DNA of 64,000 nt from Acidaminococcaceae bacterium UBA2453 (GTDB lineage: Bacteria; Bacillota; Negativicutes; Acidaminococcales; Acidaminococcaceae), in the NCBI GenBank assembly GCA_002342505.1, contig DDQB01000108.1:15417-79416 (forward strand), given 5' to 3'. The first letter of the stretch is position 1, and every line of letters starts with the position of its first letter. Positions 16,986 through 25,316 of this stretch are shown here, piece by piece. The translations under genes were made by a program, and so were the position numbers. A model generated the notes under the pieces. It searched no databases, had not been told where the DNA came from, and saw nothing but the letters and a program-made list of their open reading frames with translations.

Positions 16986-17156
16986 GCATTGCACCTCCCT
17001 TTTCATGGACTCGCCAATTACGGTACGTCACATCATTGTGCGCGGTATTGCGTGTCTGCTGCGTTGCATTTTGCAGCGCGGCTGTGCGCTTCGCCTGCGC
17101 AGTGACGATTTACGGAACCTTTTTGCGCGGTTGGGGATGGACATATTTGTCCATAC
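16986..17156 (-). ncRNA. rplU operon leader (candidate ribosomal-protein leader RNA)
   Basis: The transcript from the promoter at 17163-17191 has about 170 bases before rplU. Read on the minus strand it contains paired GC-rich blocks, including GCGCAGGCGAAGCGC, a GCTGC/GCAGC repeat and CGCGC pairs near 17037-17046, in an AT-rich context. Firmicute L21 leaders are a known class in this place; I cannot confirm the match by eye. Confidence 0.4.
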
Positions 17157-17162
17157 TGGTGT

Positions 17163-17191
17163 ATATTATCACAAAGTGAAGATACTGTCAA
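17163..17191 (-). promoter_or_regulatory. rplU operon promoter
   Basis: On the minus strand a perfect TTGACA (17186-17191), a 17-base spacer and TAATAT (17163-17168) are seen; GATAAT at 17165-17170 is an alternative -10 with a short 15-base spacer. Confidence 0.65.
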
Positions 17192-17267
17192 TCAATTTGT
17201 TGCCGGAGCAATACATTTTGGCAATAAAAATACATTGGCAGCGCGTATAGTAAATTTTCTCATCCTT

Positions 17268-17276
17268 TGATATAAT
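17268..17276 (+). promoter_or_regulatory. Extended -10 promoter of the serine acetyltransferase gene
   Basis: TGATATAAT (TG-N-TATAAT) lies about 50 bases before the gene with no good -35 box, which is typical of extended -10 promoters. Confidence 0.55.
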
Positions 17277-17326
17277 GTAAGAAATATTTACATAGCATCT
17301 TTGCTAAAAAACTTGCGGAGGTCCTT

Positions 17327-18301
17327 ATGAAAAATAATAAAAACAGTAATATAGAAACAAAAATAAAAAAACTTTCTGCGGATATTTTGAAAGATTACGG
17401 CCAGGGACGCACTATCGACAAGATGAATGCATTCACCAGTCCAGACATGGATGTAGTAGTAGACATCCTGGACAAGCTGCAGAAAATTTTGTTCCCCGGC
17501 TATTACCGCAACAAAAATTTTCATTTTTACACAGCGGAAAATAATTTACAGACGCTGGTAGAAGACGTTCTCTTTAATCTGACAAAACAGATTTCCATGT
17601 ACCTGCGGTATCTGCCAGAGTGTAAAGATGCTGATTACCGGGCGACAAAAGATAAAGCACAGGAGATTGCCATGAAATTTATGTCCCGCATCCCGAAGAT
17701 CCGCGATCTGGTGGAGACTTCTGTGCAGGCAGAGTTTGAAGGCGATCCGGCGGCGTTTAACAAAGATGAAATTATTTTCTGCTACCCGGGGATGTACGCT
17801 ATTATGGTGTTCCGGTTAGCGCATGAATTTTATGATCTGGGCGTTCCCATGCTGCCCCGCATCATGTCCGAATATGCACATGGCAAAACGGGCATCGATA
17901 TTCATCCCGGCGCAACGATCGGCCGCTATTTCTTTATCGATCACGGCACGGGCATCGTAATCGGTGAAACTACGATCATCGGCGATAATGTAAAAGTGTA
18001 TCAGGGCGTTACCATCGGAGCGCTTTCTACTCGCGGCGGCCAGACACTGCGCAGCAAAAAACGACATCCGACCATTGAAGACAACGTGACGATTTATTCC
18101 GGCGCTTCCATTTTGGGCGGCGAGACGGTCATCGGCCACGATTCTGTCATCGGCGGCAACACTTTCATCACCATGTCGGTTCCGCCCGAATCCAACGTGA
18201 GCATCAAGAGCCAGGAACTACACATCAGCAACAAAAAAGGTCATGCGGATACCGAGGCAAAAGAACTGGATCAGGATAAAACGTGGTTTTATACGATATG
18301 A
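17327..18301 (+). CDS. cysE: Serine O-acetyltransferase
   Basis: This 324-residue enzyme makes O-acetylserine from serine and acetyl-CoA, the first step of cysteine synthesis. A helical N-terminal half (about 1-180) precedes a left-handed beta-helix with the signature IDIHPGATIGRYFFIDHGTG and IVIGETTIIGDNVKVYQGVT, including the catalytic histidines. The segment KKRHPTIEDNV is also typical. The length exceeds that of the EpsC/CysE short form and matches the longer SAT type found in several anaerobes. GGAGG precedes the ATG. No cysK neighbour is present. The gene ends at the hairpin at 18336-18416. Confidence 0.92.
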   Translation: MKNNKNSNIETKIKKLSADILKDYGQGRTIDKMNAFTSPDMDVVVDILDKLQKILFPGYYRNKNFHFYTAENNLQTLVEDVLFNLTKQISMYLRYLPECKDADYRATKDKAQEIAMKFMSRIPKIRDLVETSVQAEFEGDPAAFNKDEIIFCYPGMYAIMVFRLAHEFYDLGVPMLPRIMSEYAHGKTGIDIHPGATIGRYFFIDHGTGIVIGETTIIGDNVKVYQGVTIGALSTRGGQTLRSKKRHPTIEDNVTIYSGASILGGETVIGHDSVIGGNTFITMSVPPESNVSIKSQELHISNKKGHADTEAKELDQDKTWFYTI

Positions 18302-18335
18302 GCCTTGAAACAAAAAAATCTTAACTGCATCAAGA

Positions 18336-18416
18336 AAACCCGGCGTATAGCTTTCAGATGTTTCTCCTTCAAGGAGTAAAACGACAAAGGATACAGAAAG
18401 CTATAACCGGGCTTTT
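18336..18416 (+). terminator. Terminator with conserved structured loop (copy B)
   Basis: The outer stem CCCGG-TATAGCTTTC pairs with GAAAGCTATA-CCGGG and is followed by CTTTTAATTT. The apical part holds CTCCTTCAAGGAG and AAAACGACAAAGGA. It matches the loop of the hairpin at 15898-15979 in sequence order and in the CCTT/AAGG closing pairs, although the outer stems differ completely. Confidence 0.7.
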
Positions 18417-18449
18417 AATTTCTTTCATTAAATTGAATACAAAAATCTA

Positions 18450-18537
18450 TGGCGGAGAGGGTGGGATTCGAACCCACGGAGGCTTTCACCTCGCTGGTTT
18501 TCAAGACCAGAGCCTTAAACCACTCGACCACCTCTCC
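18450..18537 (-). tRNA. tRNA-Ser (anticodon UGA)
   Basis: On the minus strand the 88-base gene starts GGAGAGG, paired with CCTCTCC at the 3' end. It has a long variable arm, the T-loop GGTTCGAATCC and an encoded CCA. The anticodon loop CTTGAAA between CTGGT and ACCAG gives UGA, which reads UCN serine codons. The large variable arm is diagnostic of class II tRNA-Ser. A consensus promoter lies just upstream. Confidence 0.96.
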
Positions 18538-18555
18538 AGAAGAAGTATATAAAGG

Positions 18556-18584
18556 ATTATAATAAAATTTGCGGCTTCTGTCAA
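18556..18584 (-). promoter_or_regulatory. tRNA-Ser promoter
   Basis: On the minus strand TTGACA (18579-18584), exactly 17 bases and TATAAT (18556-18561) are seen. This is a perfect consensus promoter about 12 bases before the expected start. Confidence 0.9.
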
Positions 18585-18643
18585 TGGAGAATGCCTGTTT
18601 ACAAATTCGGTTCAATACGTTTTATAAATTTTTCTTACCGGAA

Positions 18644-19276
18644 TCACATACGTTTTTCTACTTCCTTCAACACGGCCTCTTCCATCTGTTTGCCTTCAGT
18701 CAGCTGCCGTTGCATTTCCTGTTCCGCCTTTTCTTTAAATACAGTATCGCTTATGCCGCCCAAGTTGATGCGCACATTATACGAGGCCACCCGCTGGCAG
18801 GCACGCGCCATTAAAGCCGATGCCGCGCCGTCAGTCACCATCATGGGGTTACCTGCAACAACCACCGCATAGGCAAGTTTCATAATCCGAACAGAAGCGT
18901 TGGTCACTTTTAGTGAAGCAACCACTGCCGCCTTGCTGGCGTCTTCTATTGCCTGTTTTCGATGCCCGGTTTCTTCTTCCGTATTTTTCGGAAGTTTATA
19001 AGCCTGCAACACCAGAGAATACATATCTGCATCTTCCTGTGCCATTCCAAGCATTTCCTGCTGCAGAACATTGGTTGCGGTAATAATCTCCTGCATCTTT
19101 GTTTCCGCGTCGGCGAACTTTTTCTTTCCCGCCGTCATGTGGGCCGACATCCCGGCCAGCGCTGCCGCCATAGCGCCGCAAATAGCCGCCGCGCTGCCAC
19201 CCCCTGGCATCGGTTTGGTGGAATTAAGATCTTCTACAAAAGATTTGATTGTCTGTTTTGCAAAATTTATCTCCAT
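18644..19276 (-). CDS. Cyclodeaminase/cyclohydrolase family protein (FchA-like)
   Basis: The 210-residue protein belongs to the formimidoyl-tetrahydrofolate cyclodeaminase family (FTCD_C). The motif TKPMPGGGSAAAICGAMAAA (about 20-39) is the defining glycine-rich segment, and the C-terminal part is helical. The enzyme releases ammonia from 5-formimino-THF to give methenyl-THF, used in histidine or purine fermentation; some members are cyclohydrolases. No formiminotransferase gene is adjacent. It is the last gene of a minus-strand run that starts in the lpt operon, with an unpaired 101-base gap before it. ACGGAGGAA precedes the ATG. Confidence 0.82.
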   Translation of the reverse strand: MEINFAKQTIKSFVEDLNSTKPMPGGGSAAAICGAMAAALAGMSAHMTAGKKKFADAETKMQEIITATNVLQQEMLGMAQEDADMYSLVLQAYKLPKNTEEETGHRKQAIEDASKAAVVASLKVTNASVRIMKLAYAVVVAGNPMMVTDGAASALMARACQRVASYNVRINLGGISDTVFKEKAEQEMQRQLTEGKQMEEAVLKEVEKRM

Positions 19277-19377
19277 CGGTATTCCTCCGTTTCCACCGCT
19301 ATCGCATAAACCATTTTATAAAGTCGCTGATGCCTGCCATGTTACCATGCTAAACGAGGGCAGGCCTGTTTACTATT

Positions 19378-19845
19378 TCATTTTCCCTGCTGCAAATACC
19401 TGCGCACCTGTACAACGGCGGCGTACCCGTCCAGCGGTCCGGGCGGCGTCTGCAGACCTAACGGGATCAGCCGGCGCCATCCTTTCGGCGGGTACAACTC
19501 CCAATACAGATCCCGGGCTTCTTCCGTGGAAAACTTTTCATCCACAATATGGACAGTGTATCCTGGCAACGCTTTTTCAATCCATTTTCTATGTTCCCCG
19601 CTTCCGGTACCATCGCCCATAACAACGGCCCGCATTTTTTTACGCAGGCCCCAGGCATTATTCACCTGCAGGTTCTGAAATAAAAACTTTAGCAGATTAT
19701 CCGAAAAACTGCGGGTGCGGAGCACCTGCACAGCAAGAATCGTTCCATTTCCGTCTACCAGTGCAACACCCGTCTTATCCCGCCCCGGATCGATCCCCAA
19801 ATAATATCCTTCTATCTGCTCCTTTTTACTTCCAGCGTTTACCAT
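19378..19845 (-). CDS. YqgF/RuvX-like RNase H-fold nuclease
   Basis: The 155-residue protein opens with YYLGIDPGRDKTGVALVD, the YqgF-fold first strand with its catalytic Asp. DEKFSTEEARDLYWEL follows later, equivalent to the conserved acidic DERLST motif of YqgF/RuvX. The family processes the 5' end of 16S rRNA in E. coli and has been proposed as a Holliday resolvase. This version diverges from the housekeeping YqgF and is probably a Negativicutes-specific paralogue. It sits downstream of the DUF3084 gene and is likely cotranscribed. Confidence 0.7.
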   Translation of the reverse strand: MVNAGSKKEQIEGYYLGIDPGRDKTGVALVDGNGTILAVQVLRTRSFSDNLLKFLFQNLQVNNAWGLRKKMRAVVMGDGTGSGEHRKWIEKALPGYTVHIVDEKFSTEEARDLYWELYPPKGWRRLIPLGLQTPPGPLDGYAAVVQVRRYLQQGK

Positions 19846-19922
19846 GATCCAATGTCTTTATACAAAGAAACTGATTTTTCATCAGTTTCTTCGCCTTTAC
19901 AGATTCCTTCCATTCATTTTGG

Positions 19923-21113
19923 TTATTCTGCTTTTTCCAGTTGCAGTCGCAGCTGCACCGGTCCTGCCGTAGTAATGTCCCCATCGGCATATGCGGTCAG
20001 ACGGACTTTTCCGCCCATGCGCTGCATCTTCGTGACGGTTTCCACCATGGTAACAGCGTTCATGTTTCCTACCTTTCCGGTGAGAGGATCCGGCAATACG
20101 CCGGCTTTGACCGACATCTGGTTGATTTCCTGCAAGAAGGACATAAATGCCTGATCCGGATTGCCGGCTTTATCATTCAGGTCAATAACTTTCTGGTGAA
20201 TCTTTGCTCCATTTTTATATATCAGCCTGTTGGGCAACACTTCCATGCCGCACAGCACCGGTTGCCCAACAACAGTATTCGCAACAGAACGAACCCGCAC
20301 CAGTACATTTCCTTTGGCTTTATGCAGCAGCTCTAACAGACGGTCGCATTCCTGCCGAGAGGCCCAAACCAGTTCCGCATTGGCATCCGGAGCCAGCCCG
20401 ATATGATTCTTCGCTGCGCCGTTGGCGCTGTCCAGCAGCCAGTTCAGCTGTTTCTTATTTTCTTCCTCGCTGAGTCCGCCCTGTAACACACCGGAAAATA
20501 CCAGTTCGCCGCTGCGGTACATCATCTGCCCGCCCCGCATGAATGCCAGGCCTTCCTGCAACACTTTGGTTTCTTCTTTAAGATTTTCTATATCCGCATT
20601 CAGCTTTTCTCTGGCTTCCGTCAATGATCTCACTTCATCCCGGGCTGTGACCAGCGCACCCTGGGTGGCTTCATACTGTCCCCGGACGGCAGCTAAATTT
20701 GCATTGGCATTTTTCAGATTATCTTCCGCCGCGATTTTTGCGTCGTTCACTTCTTTAATCTGCCGATCCAGCCCTGCGATAGCTTCGTTCTTTTCTTTCA
20801 GCGAGTTCATGGCTTTGTTGTATTCCTGTTCCGCTGCATTTTTTTCCGCATCGAGCCGGGTCAGTTCTTTTTGCAGTTTTTCCATGCCGAACAAAGCCGT
20901 CCTGGCGCTTTCTGACGAAATGGCCAGTATCCCTACGGAAAACAGGGAGATGAGCACGCCTGAAAGGACCGTGAGCAGAACCGAAGTGTCATGGGGACGC
21001 AGGCCGAACACACTCAGTTTCTTTTTCCCAATCTTGCTTCCCAGTTTATCTGCAATAAAAGCAATGATGCCTCCCATCACTGCCAGTAATAACATTAAAC
21101 GAATGCCAAACAT
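19923..21113 (-). CDS. DUF3084 membrane-anchored coiled-coil protein
   Basis: This 396-residue protein has two N-terminal TM segments (about 4-24 and 46-66) separated by a short loop with KLSVFGLRPHDTSVLLTV. A long coiled coil rich in Glu, Lys and Ala follows (about 78-195), and then a globular C-terminal domain. This is the DUF3084 layout. Function is unknown. It lies directly downstream of the LptF/G-type permease with only 58 bases between, so a part in envelope assembly is plausible but unproven. The coiled coil could reach into either compartment; the topology was not determined. Confidence 0.7.
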   Translation of the reverse strand: MFGIRLMLLLAVMGGIIAFIADKLGSKIGKKKLSVFGLRPHDTSVLLTVLSGVLISLFSVGILAISSESARTALFGMEKLQKELTRLDAEKNAAEQEYNKAMNSLKEKNEAIAGLDRQIKEVNDAKIAAEDNLKNANANLAAVRGQYEATQGALVTARDEVRSLTEAREKLNADIENLKEETKVLQEGLAFMRGGQMMYRSGELVFSGVLQGGLSEEENKKQLNWLLDSANGAAKNHIGLAPDANAELVWASRQECDRLLELLHKAKGNVLVRVRSVANTVVGQPVLCGMEVLPNRLIYKNGAKIHQKVIDLNDKAGNPDQAFMSFLQEINQMSVKAGVLPDPLTGKVGNMNAVTMVETVTKMQRMGGKVRLTAYADGDITTAGPVQLRLQLEKAE

Positions 21114-21171
21114 AACCCATGTACCTTCTTTAGTAAAAATTATCTTCAGTAAAATTTAATGAAACAGTCTG

Positions 21172-22263
21172 TCAGTAATCCGCTTTCTTTAACATAAAGA
21201 CACCGGCAATAAAGCAGATGATATTGGGCAACATCGCCGCCAGCAACGGGGGAATAACGCCGCCTTTTCCCAGGCCGGTAGCAAAAGCCATGATGCCATA
21301 ATACATAAAAATTACGATTACGCTAATGCCCATACCGATGGATGAACCGCTGCGCTGGCGCTGTGTACCCAAGGGCGCGCCCAGCAACGCAAAGACAAAG
21401 CTGGCAAGCGGGATAGCAAAGCGCATGTAAATTTCGGTCCACAGGTCGTCAGACGGAAGCTTCTGTCGTTCCAGCACTTTGACATAGCCCCGCAGTTCGC
21501 CCAGTGTCATTTCGTGTATGCTCTTCTGCTCCCAGCCGATCTCCTTTGGCGTAGTGTTCAAAGGAATCACCTGTTTTTTAAAGGCCGCCTTGCTGGTCAC
21601 GCCTTCTTTTTCATCCAGAGTAAATACTGTTCCGTTCTGCAACACCCAGGAATCATTTTCCCAAATCGCCTTGTCAGCAGTTTGGATTCGGCTCAGTTTC
21701 TGCTTCTGGAACTCTTCAATGGTAATGTTATTCATAGTGCCCGTACTTTCATCGAAGGAATGGGCATAAGCGATGCGCTGGACAGTCCCGCTAAGCATCT
21801 TAATAACCACATGATCCTGCGTCCGGGGTTTCACATTGCCCCGAATCTCCACTTCCAAAATCCGTTTGGCTTCATGTTTGGAAGGCGGCACAACTTTTTC
21901 TGCCCAGATGACAGAAAACATGCTGATAATAAACCCGACTATTACAACAGGCGCAACGATCCGGTAATAACTGACCCCGCCAGACTTCATCGCCACAATT
22001 TCACTGTTGCTGGACATTTTTCCAAACGCCATCAGGGTCGCCAGTAATACCGACATAGGAAATGTGTAGTTGACAATTTCCGGGAGACTGTACATAAACA
22101 ACCGACTCACAGTAGAAATTGGCGCTCCGTACGTTGTAATATACTGTACGATTTTAAAAAGCATGCTGCTGGCTATAAAAATGGTTGAAAAAGAGGCAAC
22201 CCCGAAGATAAAGGGGTACAACAATTCTTTGAGTACATATTTATCTAATAACCGTAATTGCAT
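21172..22263 (-). CDS. LPS export permease LptF/LptG family
   Basis: The 363-residue inner-membrane permease has TM segments at both ends (three near the N-terminus, three near the C-terminus) around a periplasmic beta-jellyroll of about 150 residues, as in LptF and LptG. The start MQLRLLDKYVLKELLYPFIF is typical of YjgP/YjgQ proteins. With LptB it extracts LPS from the inner membrane and passes it to LptC. Only one such gene is present here, whereas Proteobacteria use an LptF-LptG pair. A homodimer or a distant partner are the options. It follows lptB after ten bases. Confidence 0.9.
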   Translation of the reverse strand: MQLRLLDKYVLKELLYPFIFGVASFSTIFIASSMLFKIVQYITTYGAPISTVSRLFMYSLPEIVNYTFPMSVLLATLMAFGKMSSNSEIVAMKSGGVSYYRIVAPVVIVGFIISMFSVIWAEKVVPPSKHEAKRILEVEIRGNVKPRTQDHVVIKMLSGTVQRIAYAHSFDESTGTMNNITIEEFQKQKLSRIQTADKAIWENDSWVLQNGTVFTLDEKEGVTSKAAFKKQVIPLNTTPKEIGWEQKSIHEMTLGELRGYVKVLERQKLPSDDLWTEIYMRFAIPLASFVFALLGAPLGTQRQRSGSSIGMGISVIVIFMYYGIMAFATGLGKGGVIPPLLAAMLPNIICFIAGVFMLKKADY

Positions 22264-22273
22264 TTGTTACCCC

Positions 22274-22993
22274 CTACATCCTGAAGTTTTCTCCAAGATA
22301 ATACTTTTTAGCCACAGGATCGTTGGCTATACTTTCACTGTCGCCATGGAGCAGCACCTTACCGCTGGCCAGTATATAGGCTTTATCTACAATACTCAGC
22401 GTTTCCCGCACATTGTGGTCTGTGATCAAGATTCCAATCCCACGCTTTGCCAAATGGGCAATCATGCTCTGGATATCTGCCACGGCAATGGGGTCAATGC
22501 CGGCAAAAGGCTCATCCAACAGAATAAAGGCCGGATCGGTAGCCAGTGAACGGGCAATTTCCACACGTCGGCGTTCACCGCCGGACAGAGCCGTCCCTAT
22601 ACTGTTCCGGATATGCCCGATGTCAAACTCTTCTATCAGGGCTTCCATCTTTTGGATCTGTTCTTCATGGGATAACGCCGTTGTTTCCAGTATCGACATC
22701 AGGTTCTCTTCCACTGTCATCTTCCGGAAGATGGACGCTTCCTGGGGAAGGTAACCGATACCAAGCTGGGCGCGCTGATACATAGGAAGCTGGCTGATGT
22801 CCTGCCCGTCCAGCGTCACCGTACCGGCGTCCGGTTTAGCAATACCGACTACCATATAAAAAGTCGTTGTCTTTCCAGCCCCGTTGGGCCCCAGCAGGCC
22901 GACGATGGTCCCCTGCTCTACCTGCAGGCTCACATTATCGACTACTTTCCGCTGTCCGTATATCTTAACAAGATTTTTTGTTTCAATAATCAA
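22274..22993 (-). CDS. lptB: LPS export ABC transporter ATP-binding protein LptB
   Basis: The 239-residue ATPase drives LPS extraction. Walker A is GPNGAGKTT near residue 35, the signature is LSGGERRRVEIARSLA and Walker B is FILLDEPFAGIDPIAV, which is nearly invariant in LptB. ITDHNVRETL supplies the switch histidine. It overlaps the end of lptA by four bases and is followed by the membrane permease, so lptC-lptA-lptB-lptFG form one transcription unit. Confidence 0.96.
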   Translation of the reverse strand: MIIETKNLVKIYGQRKVVDNVSLQVEQGTIVGLLGPNGAGKTTTFYMVVGIAKPDAGTVTLDGQDISQLPMYQRAQLGIGYLPQEASIFRKMTVEENLMSILETTALSHEEQIQKMEALIEEFDIGHIRNSIGTALSGGERRRVEIARSLATDPAFILLDEPFAGIDPIAVADIQSMIAHLAKRGIGILITDHNVRETLSIVDKAYILASGKVLLHGDSESIANDPVAKKYYLGENFRM

Positions 22994-23871
22994 ACTGTTC
23001 GAGCCTCCGTATCGGATTTACTGTTTGTGATCTGCTCCATCATATTCGGCGCAGGATTGAAATTAGTCGCACCATTTGCCATCAGTACTGCGCCTTCACC
23101 AAAGGCAGGATTGCTGACTTCCTTATCCGGTTTCTGATAGTACACAATGCGGACATTTCCCTCTGCATGCGTCTTGCTGTCAGGTCCTGAAACATTGGTA
23201 ATACGCAGTTTATCGCCGGTCACCGTATTGCCGTCCTGGGTCGCTGTCGCATTGCCGATTAATTCAATGTATCCGGTTTCATGAGAGTCGTAGATAGCCC
23301 GATCCCCAGAACCGGTCATCTTCTGAACAGTACTTTCCATCTTTACACCGCCGGTAGCATTGGCGACGCCGGTTTTCATATCATATACGATCTTGCCTGC
23401 CGTCAGCCAGCTGCCATCTGTTGCGGACAGATGAGCGTAGCCGCCCAGCGTCTCGGCAAATTCTTTATCATCGTGATAATCCACCCGGTGGGCTTTAAGT
23501 GTTTTATCCCCTTTTGTAAGAATTGCATTTCCCACAGCAGAAACAAATTTATCCGTATACATGAACAGCTCCTGGCTGCTAAGATGATTATCTTCCTTTT
23601 TCGCCGTTACGCCGCCGAACAAATGCCCGGTCTTCGTTTTGCTGTTAAAGGTGGATCCTCCCTGGGCAACCGCTACGCCGCCATCATGTTTAATTGTTGT
23701 TTTGCCTGTAGTAGTGCCGTCTCCACTTCCCATATCGTATTCAATCTCTGTTGCATCCACGCTGTATTTTGCGTCTTTATTAGCCGGGGCAGCCGCTACC
23801 GTACAGCATCCCAATACGAATACTAAAAGACAGCTCAGCAGTCCCGCCAGAATCCGTTTATTTTTCTTCAT
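22990..23871 (-). CDS. lptA: Periplasmic LPS transport protein LptA (OstA-like)
   Basis: This 293-residue secreted protein is built of repeated beta-strands of the OstA/LptA jellyroll (about 45-270), with segments such as TTIKHDGGVAVAQGGSTF and GNAILTKGDKTLKAHRVDY. It forms the periplasmic bridge that LPS moves along. The signal peptide ends near AAA, and an adjacent Cys-Cys pair inside it is unusual. The frame is open to 23892; ATG 23871 has GAGGTGG at the right distance. At about twice the size of E. coli LptA, it may form the bridge with fewer copies. Confidence 0.88.
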   Translation of the reverse strand: MKKNKRILAGLLSCLLVFVLGCCTVAAAPANKDAKYSVDATEIEYDMGSGDGTTTGKTTIKHDGGVAVAQGGSTFNSKTKTGHLFGGVTAKKEDNHLSSQELFMYTDKFVSAVGNAILTKGDKTLKAHRVDYHDDKEFAETLGGYAHLSATDGSWLTAGKIVYDMKTGVANATGGVKMESTVQKMTGSGDRAIYDSHETGYIELIGNATATQDGNTVTGDKLRITNVSGPDSKTHAEGNVRIVYYQKPDKEVSNPAFGEGAVLMANGATNFNPAPNMMEQITNSKSDTEARTV

Positions 23872-24424
23872 ATTTTCCACCTCGTTCAACATGTGCTTTG
23901 CCCTTCATTTTAAAATGCTCCAGCTTGCTGGATGTAATCACCTTTTCAGCTGTTCCAAGCATATCGTCTTTCACAACTTTAACGGCACCGGTAGCTGTCA
24001 GGATGTCTTTTTTCTGATTCCATTCCACTTTATCAGCTTTAAGGAAACCTCCATTTTTTAAACGGGCCGTCACTCCTTTGGAAAGTTCAAACTCATTGGA
24101 CTTGGGTTTAATCTTCCCTGCTTTTGCGACGACATGCATTTCATCTCCATTACTAAGATATACAATTCCATCCAGCTCTTCTGCAACCACCAGATTATCA
24201 TTGACCTGCCTGGCTTCTTTTACCTTAAGAGACCAAAGTTTTTTACCCTGCTCGTCCCGGTTCAATACAGTATCTTGTACCAAAGCCTGTATTGAATCTT
24301 TGTTGGCATTTTGGGTTTTTTTTGTTGGCTCCGGAACGTCGGCGCCCCAAAACAGCCAGGCAAAGACAAGGGCCAGAAGCCCCAAACCGGCTGCCACGGC
24401 CAGAATCGTCTTATTGTTTTTCAC
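23858..24424 (-). CDS. lptC: LPS export system protein LptC
   Basis: The 188-residue protein has one N-terminal TM (ILAVAAGLGLLALVFAWLFW) and a periplasmic LptC jellyroll. It includes GKKLWSLKVKEARQVNDN and a C-terminal GVTARLKNGGFLKADKVEW, the typical shape for the docking partner of LptA. The start is proposed as GTG 24424 because GGAGG lies directly before it; an in-frame ATG at 24457 would add eleven basic residues. It overlaps both the upstream acyltransferase gene and lptA, consistent with coupled translation. Confidence 0.85.
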   Translation of the reverse strand: MKNNKTILAVAAGLGLLALVFAWLFWGADVPEPTKKTQNANKDSIQALVQDTVLNRDEQGKKLWSLKVKEARQVNDNLVVAEELDGIVYLSNGDEMHVVAKAGKIKPKSNEFELSKGVTARLKNGGFLKADKVEWNQKKDILTATGAVKVVKDDMLGTAEKVITSSKLEHFKMKGKAHVERGGKYEEK

Positions 24425-25316
24425 GGTGCCTCCGCTCCTTTTCTTTTGCTTCTTCATAAGATGTATTCCAGCGGTGCTGGAACCACAACCAGTTTTCCGG
24501 ATACTCTTTGATGATCCGTTCTACCGCCTGCGTCATACGCAGGGTCAGTTTATAATCGTCGGCCTTCTGATCGCCGGTATTTTCATAATAAAAGGGTTCT
24601 TCCACAAACACCTGATGCCCATATCCGTCCGGCTTGCGGATGATAAAGATATTGATGCAGGGCGCTTTGAATTTTCTTGCAAAATATGCCGGCCCGGTAG
24701 GCGTAGAGGCCAGCTTCCCAAGGAAAGGCACAAAGATGCCGTCGCAACCGCCGTCCTGATCGGCGATAAGCCCCAACATACGACCTTTTTTCATAGCTCG
24801 CGCACAGCCTAAAATTTCGCTGGTTCCCCGCGCAAAAATCTCCTGTCCGGCGCCTCGGCGCAATTCGTTCATAAAATCGGAATAGACCCGGTTGGGCTGC
24901 GGTTTTTCCACTGCGCTGAGGGGGAATCCGTTCAATGCCAGCGCTGCTCCCAGCCATTCCCAGTTGTCCATATGACAGGCCAGCATGACAACGCCTTTTT
25001 TCTGTTTCAGCGCTTCCCACAAAATTTCCGGATGGTCAAAGGTGACCAGCCCCCGGATATTATCTTTGTTCAATGCAGGCATATACAGCATTTCCAGACC
25101 GGATATACCTAAATTGATAAACATTTTTTTTATAACTTCCCTGGACTGTATGCGGTTGTATCCCAATCGCTCGTGAATTGTTTCCTCGGCGCGGATACGC
25201 TGTTTTTTCAACACGCGCCACAGGATATACCCAAGTCCTTTTCCTAACTTCACCAGCAGCTTATACGGTGTATGTGAGGCCAGCCAGCTCAGCGTTTTCA
25301 ATAACGCATATAACAT
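24411..25316 (-). CDS. Lipid A biosynthesis acyltransferase (LpxL/HtrB family), copy 1
   Basis: The 301-residue membrane-bound enzyme adds a secondary acyl chain to Kdo2-lipid A. The catalytic motif is HMDNWE near residue 114, the family H-x4-E/D signature, and a hydrophobic N-terminus anchors it to the inner membrane. WLWFQHRWNT near the end is also typical. The start overlaps the kdsC stop by one base, and the gene continues into lptC. A second homologue lies at 37696-38583, so two late acylation steps are likely. The chain length and acceptor cannot be told. Confidence 0.9.
   Translation of the reverse strand: MLYALLKTLSWLASHTPYKLLVKLGKGLGYILWRVLKKQRIRAEETIHERLGYNRIQSREVIKKMFINLGISGLEMLYMPALNKDNIRGLVTFDHPEILWEALKQKKGVVMLACHMDNWEWLGAALALNGFPLSAVEKPQPNRVYSDFMNELRRGAGQEIFARGTSEILGCARAMKKGRMLGLIADQDGGCDGIFVPFLGKLASTPTGPAYFARKFKAPCINIFIIRKPDGYGHQVFVEEPFYYENTGDQKADDYKLTLRMTQAVERIIKEYPENWLWFQHRWNTSYEEAKEKERRHREKQ

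Noticed and set aside
17007..17326. Additional small gene between rplU and cysE
   Set aside because: The plus-strand frame there runs through the rplU promoter and leader, with no ribosome site and no family match.
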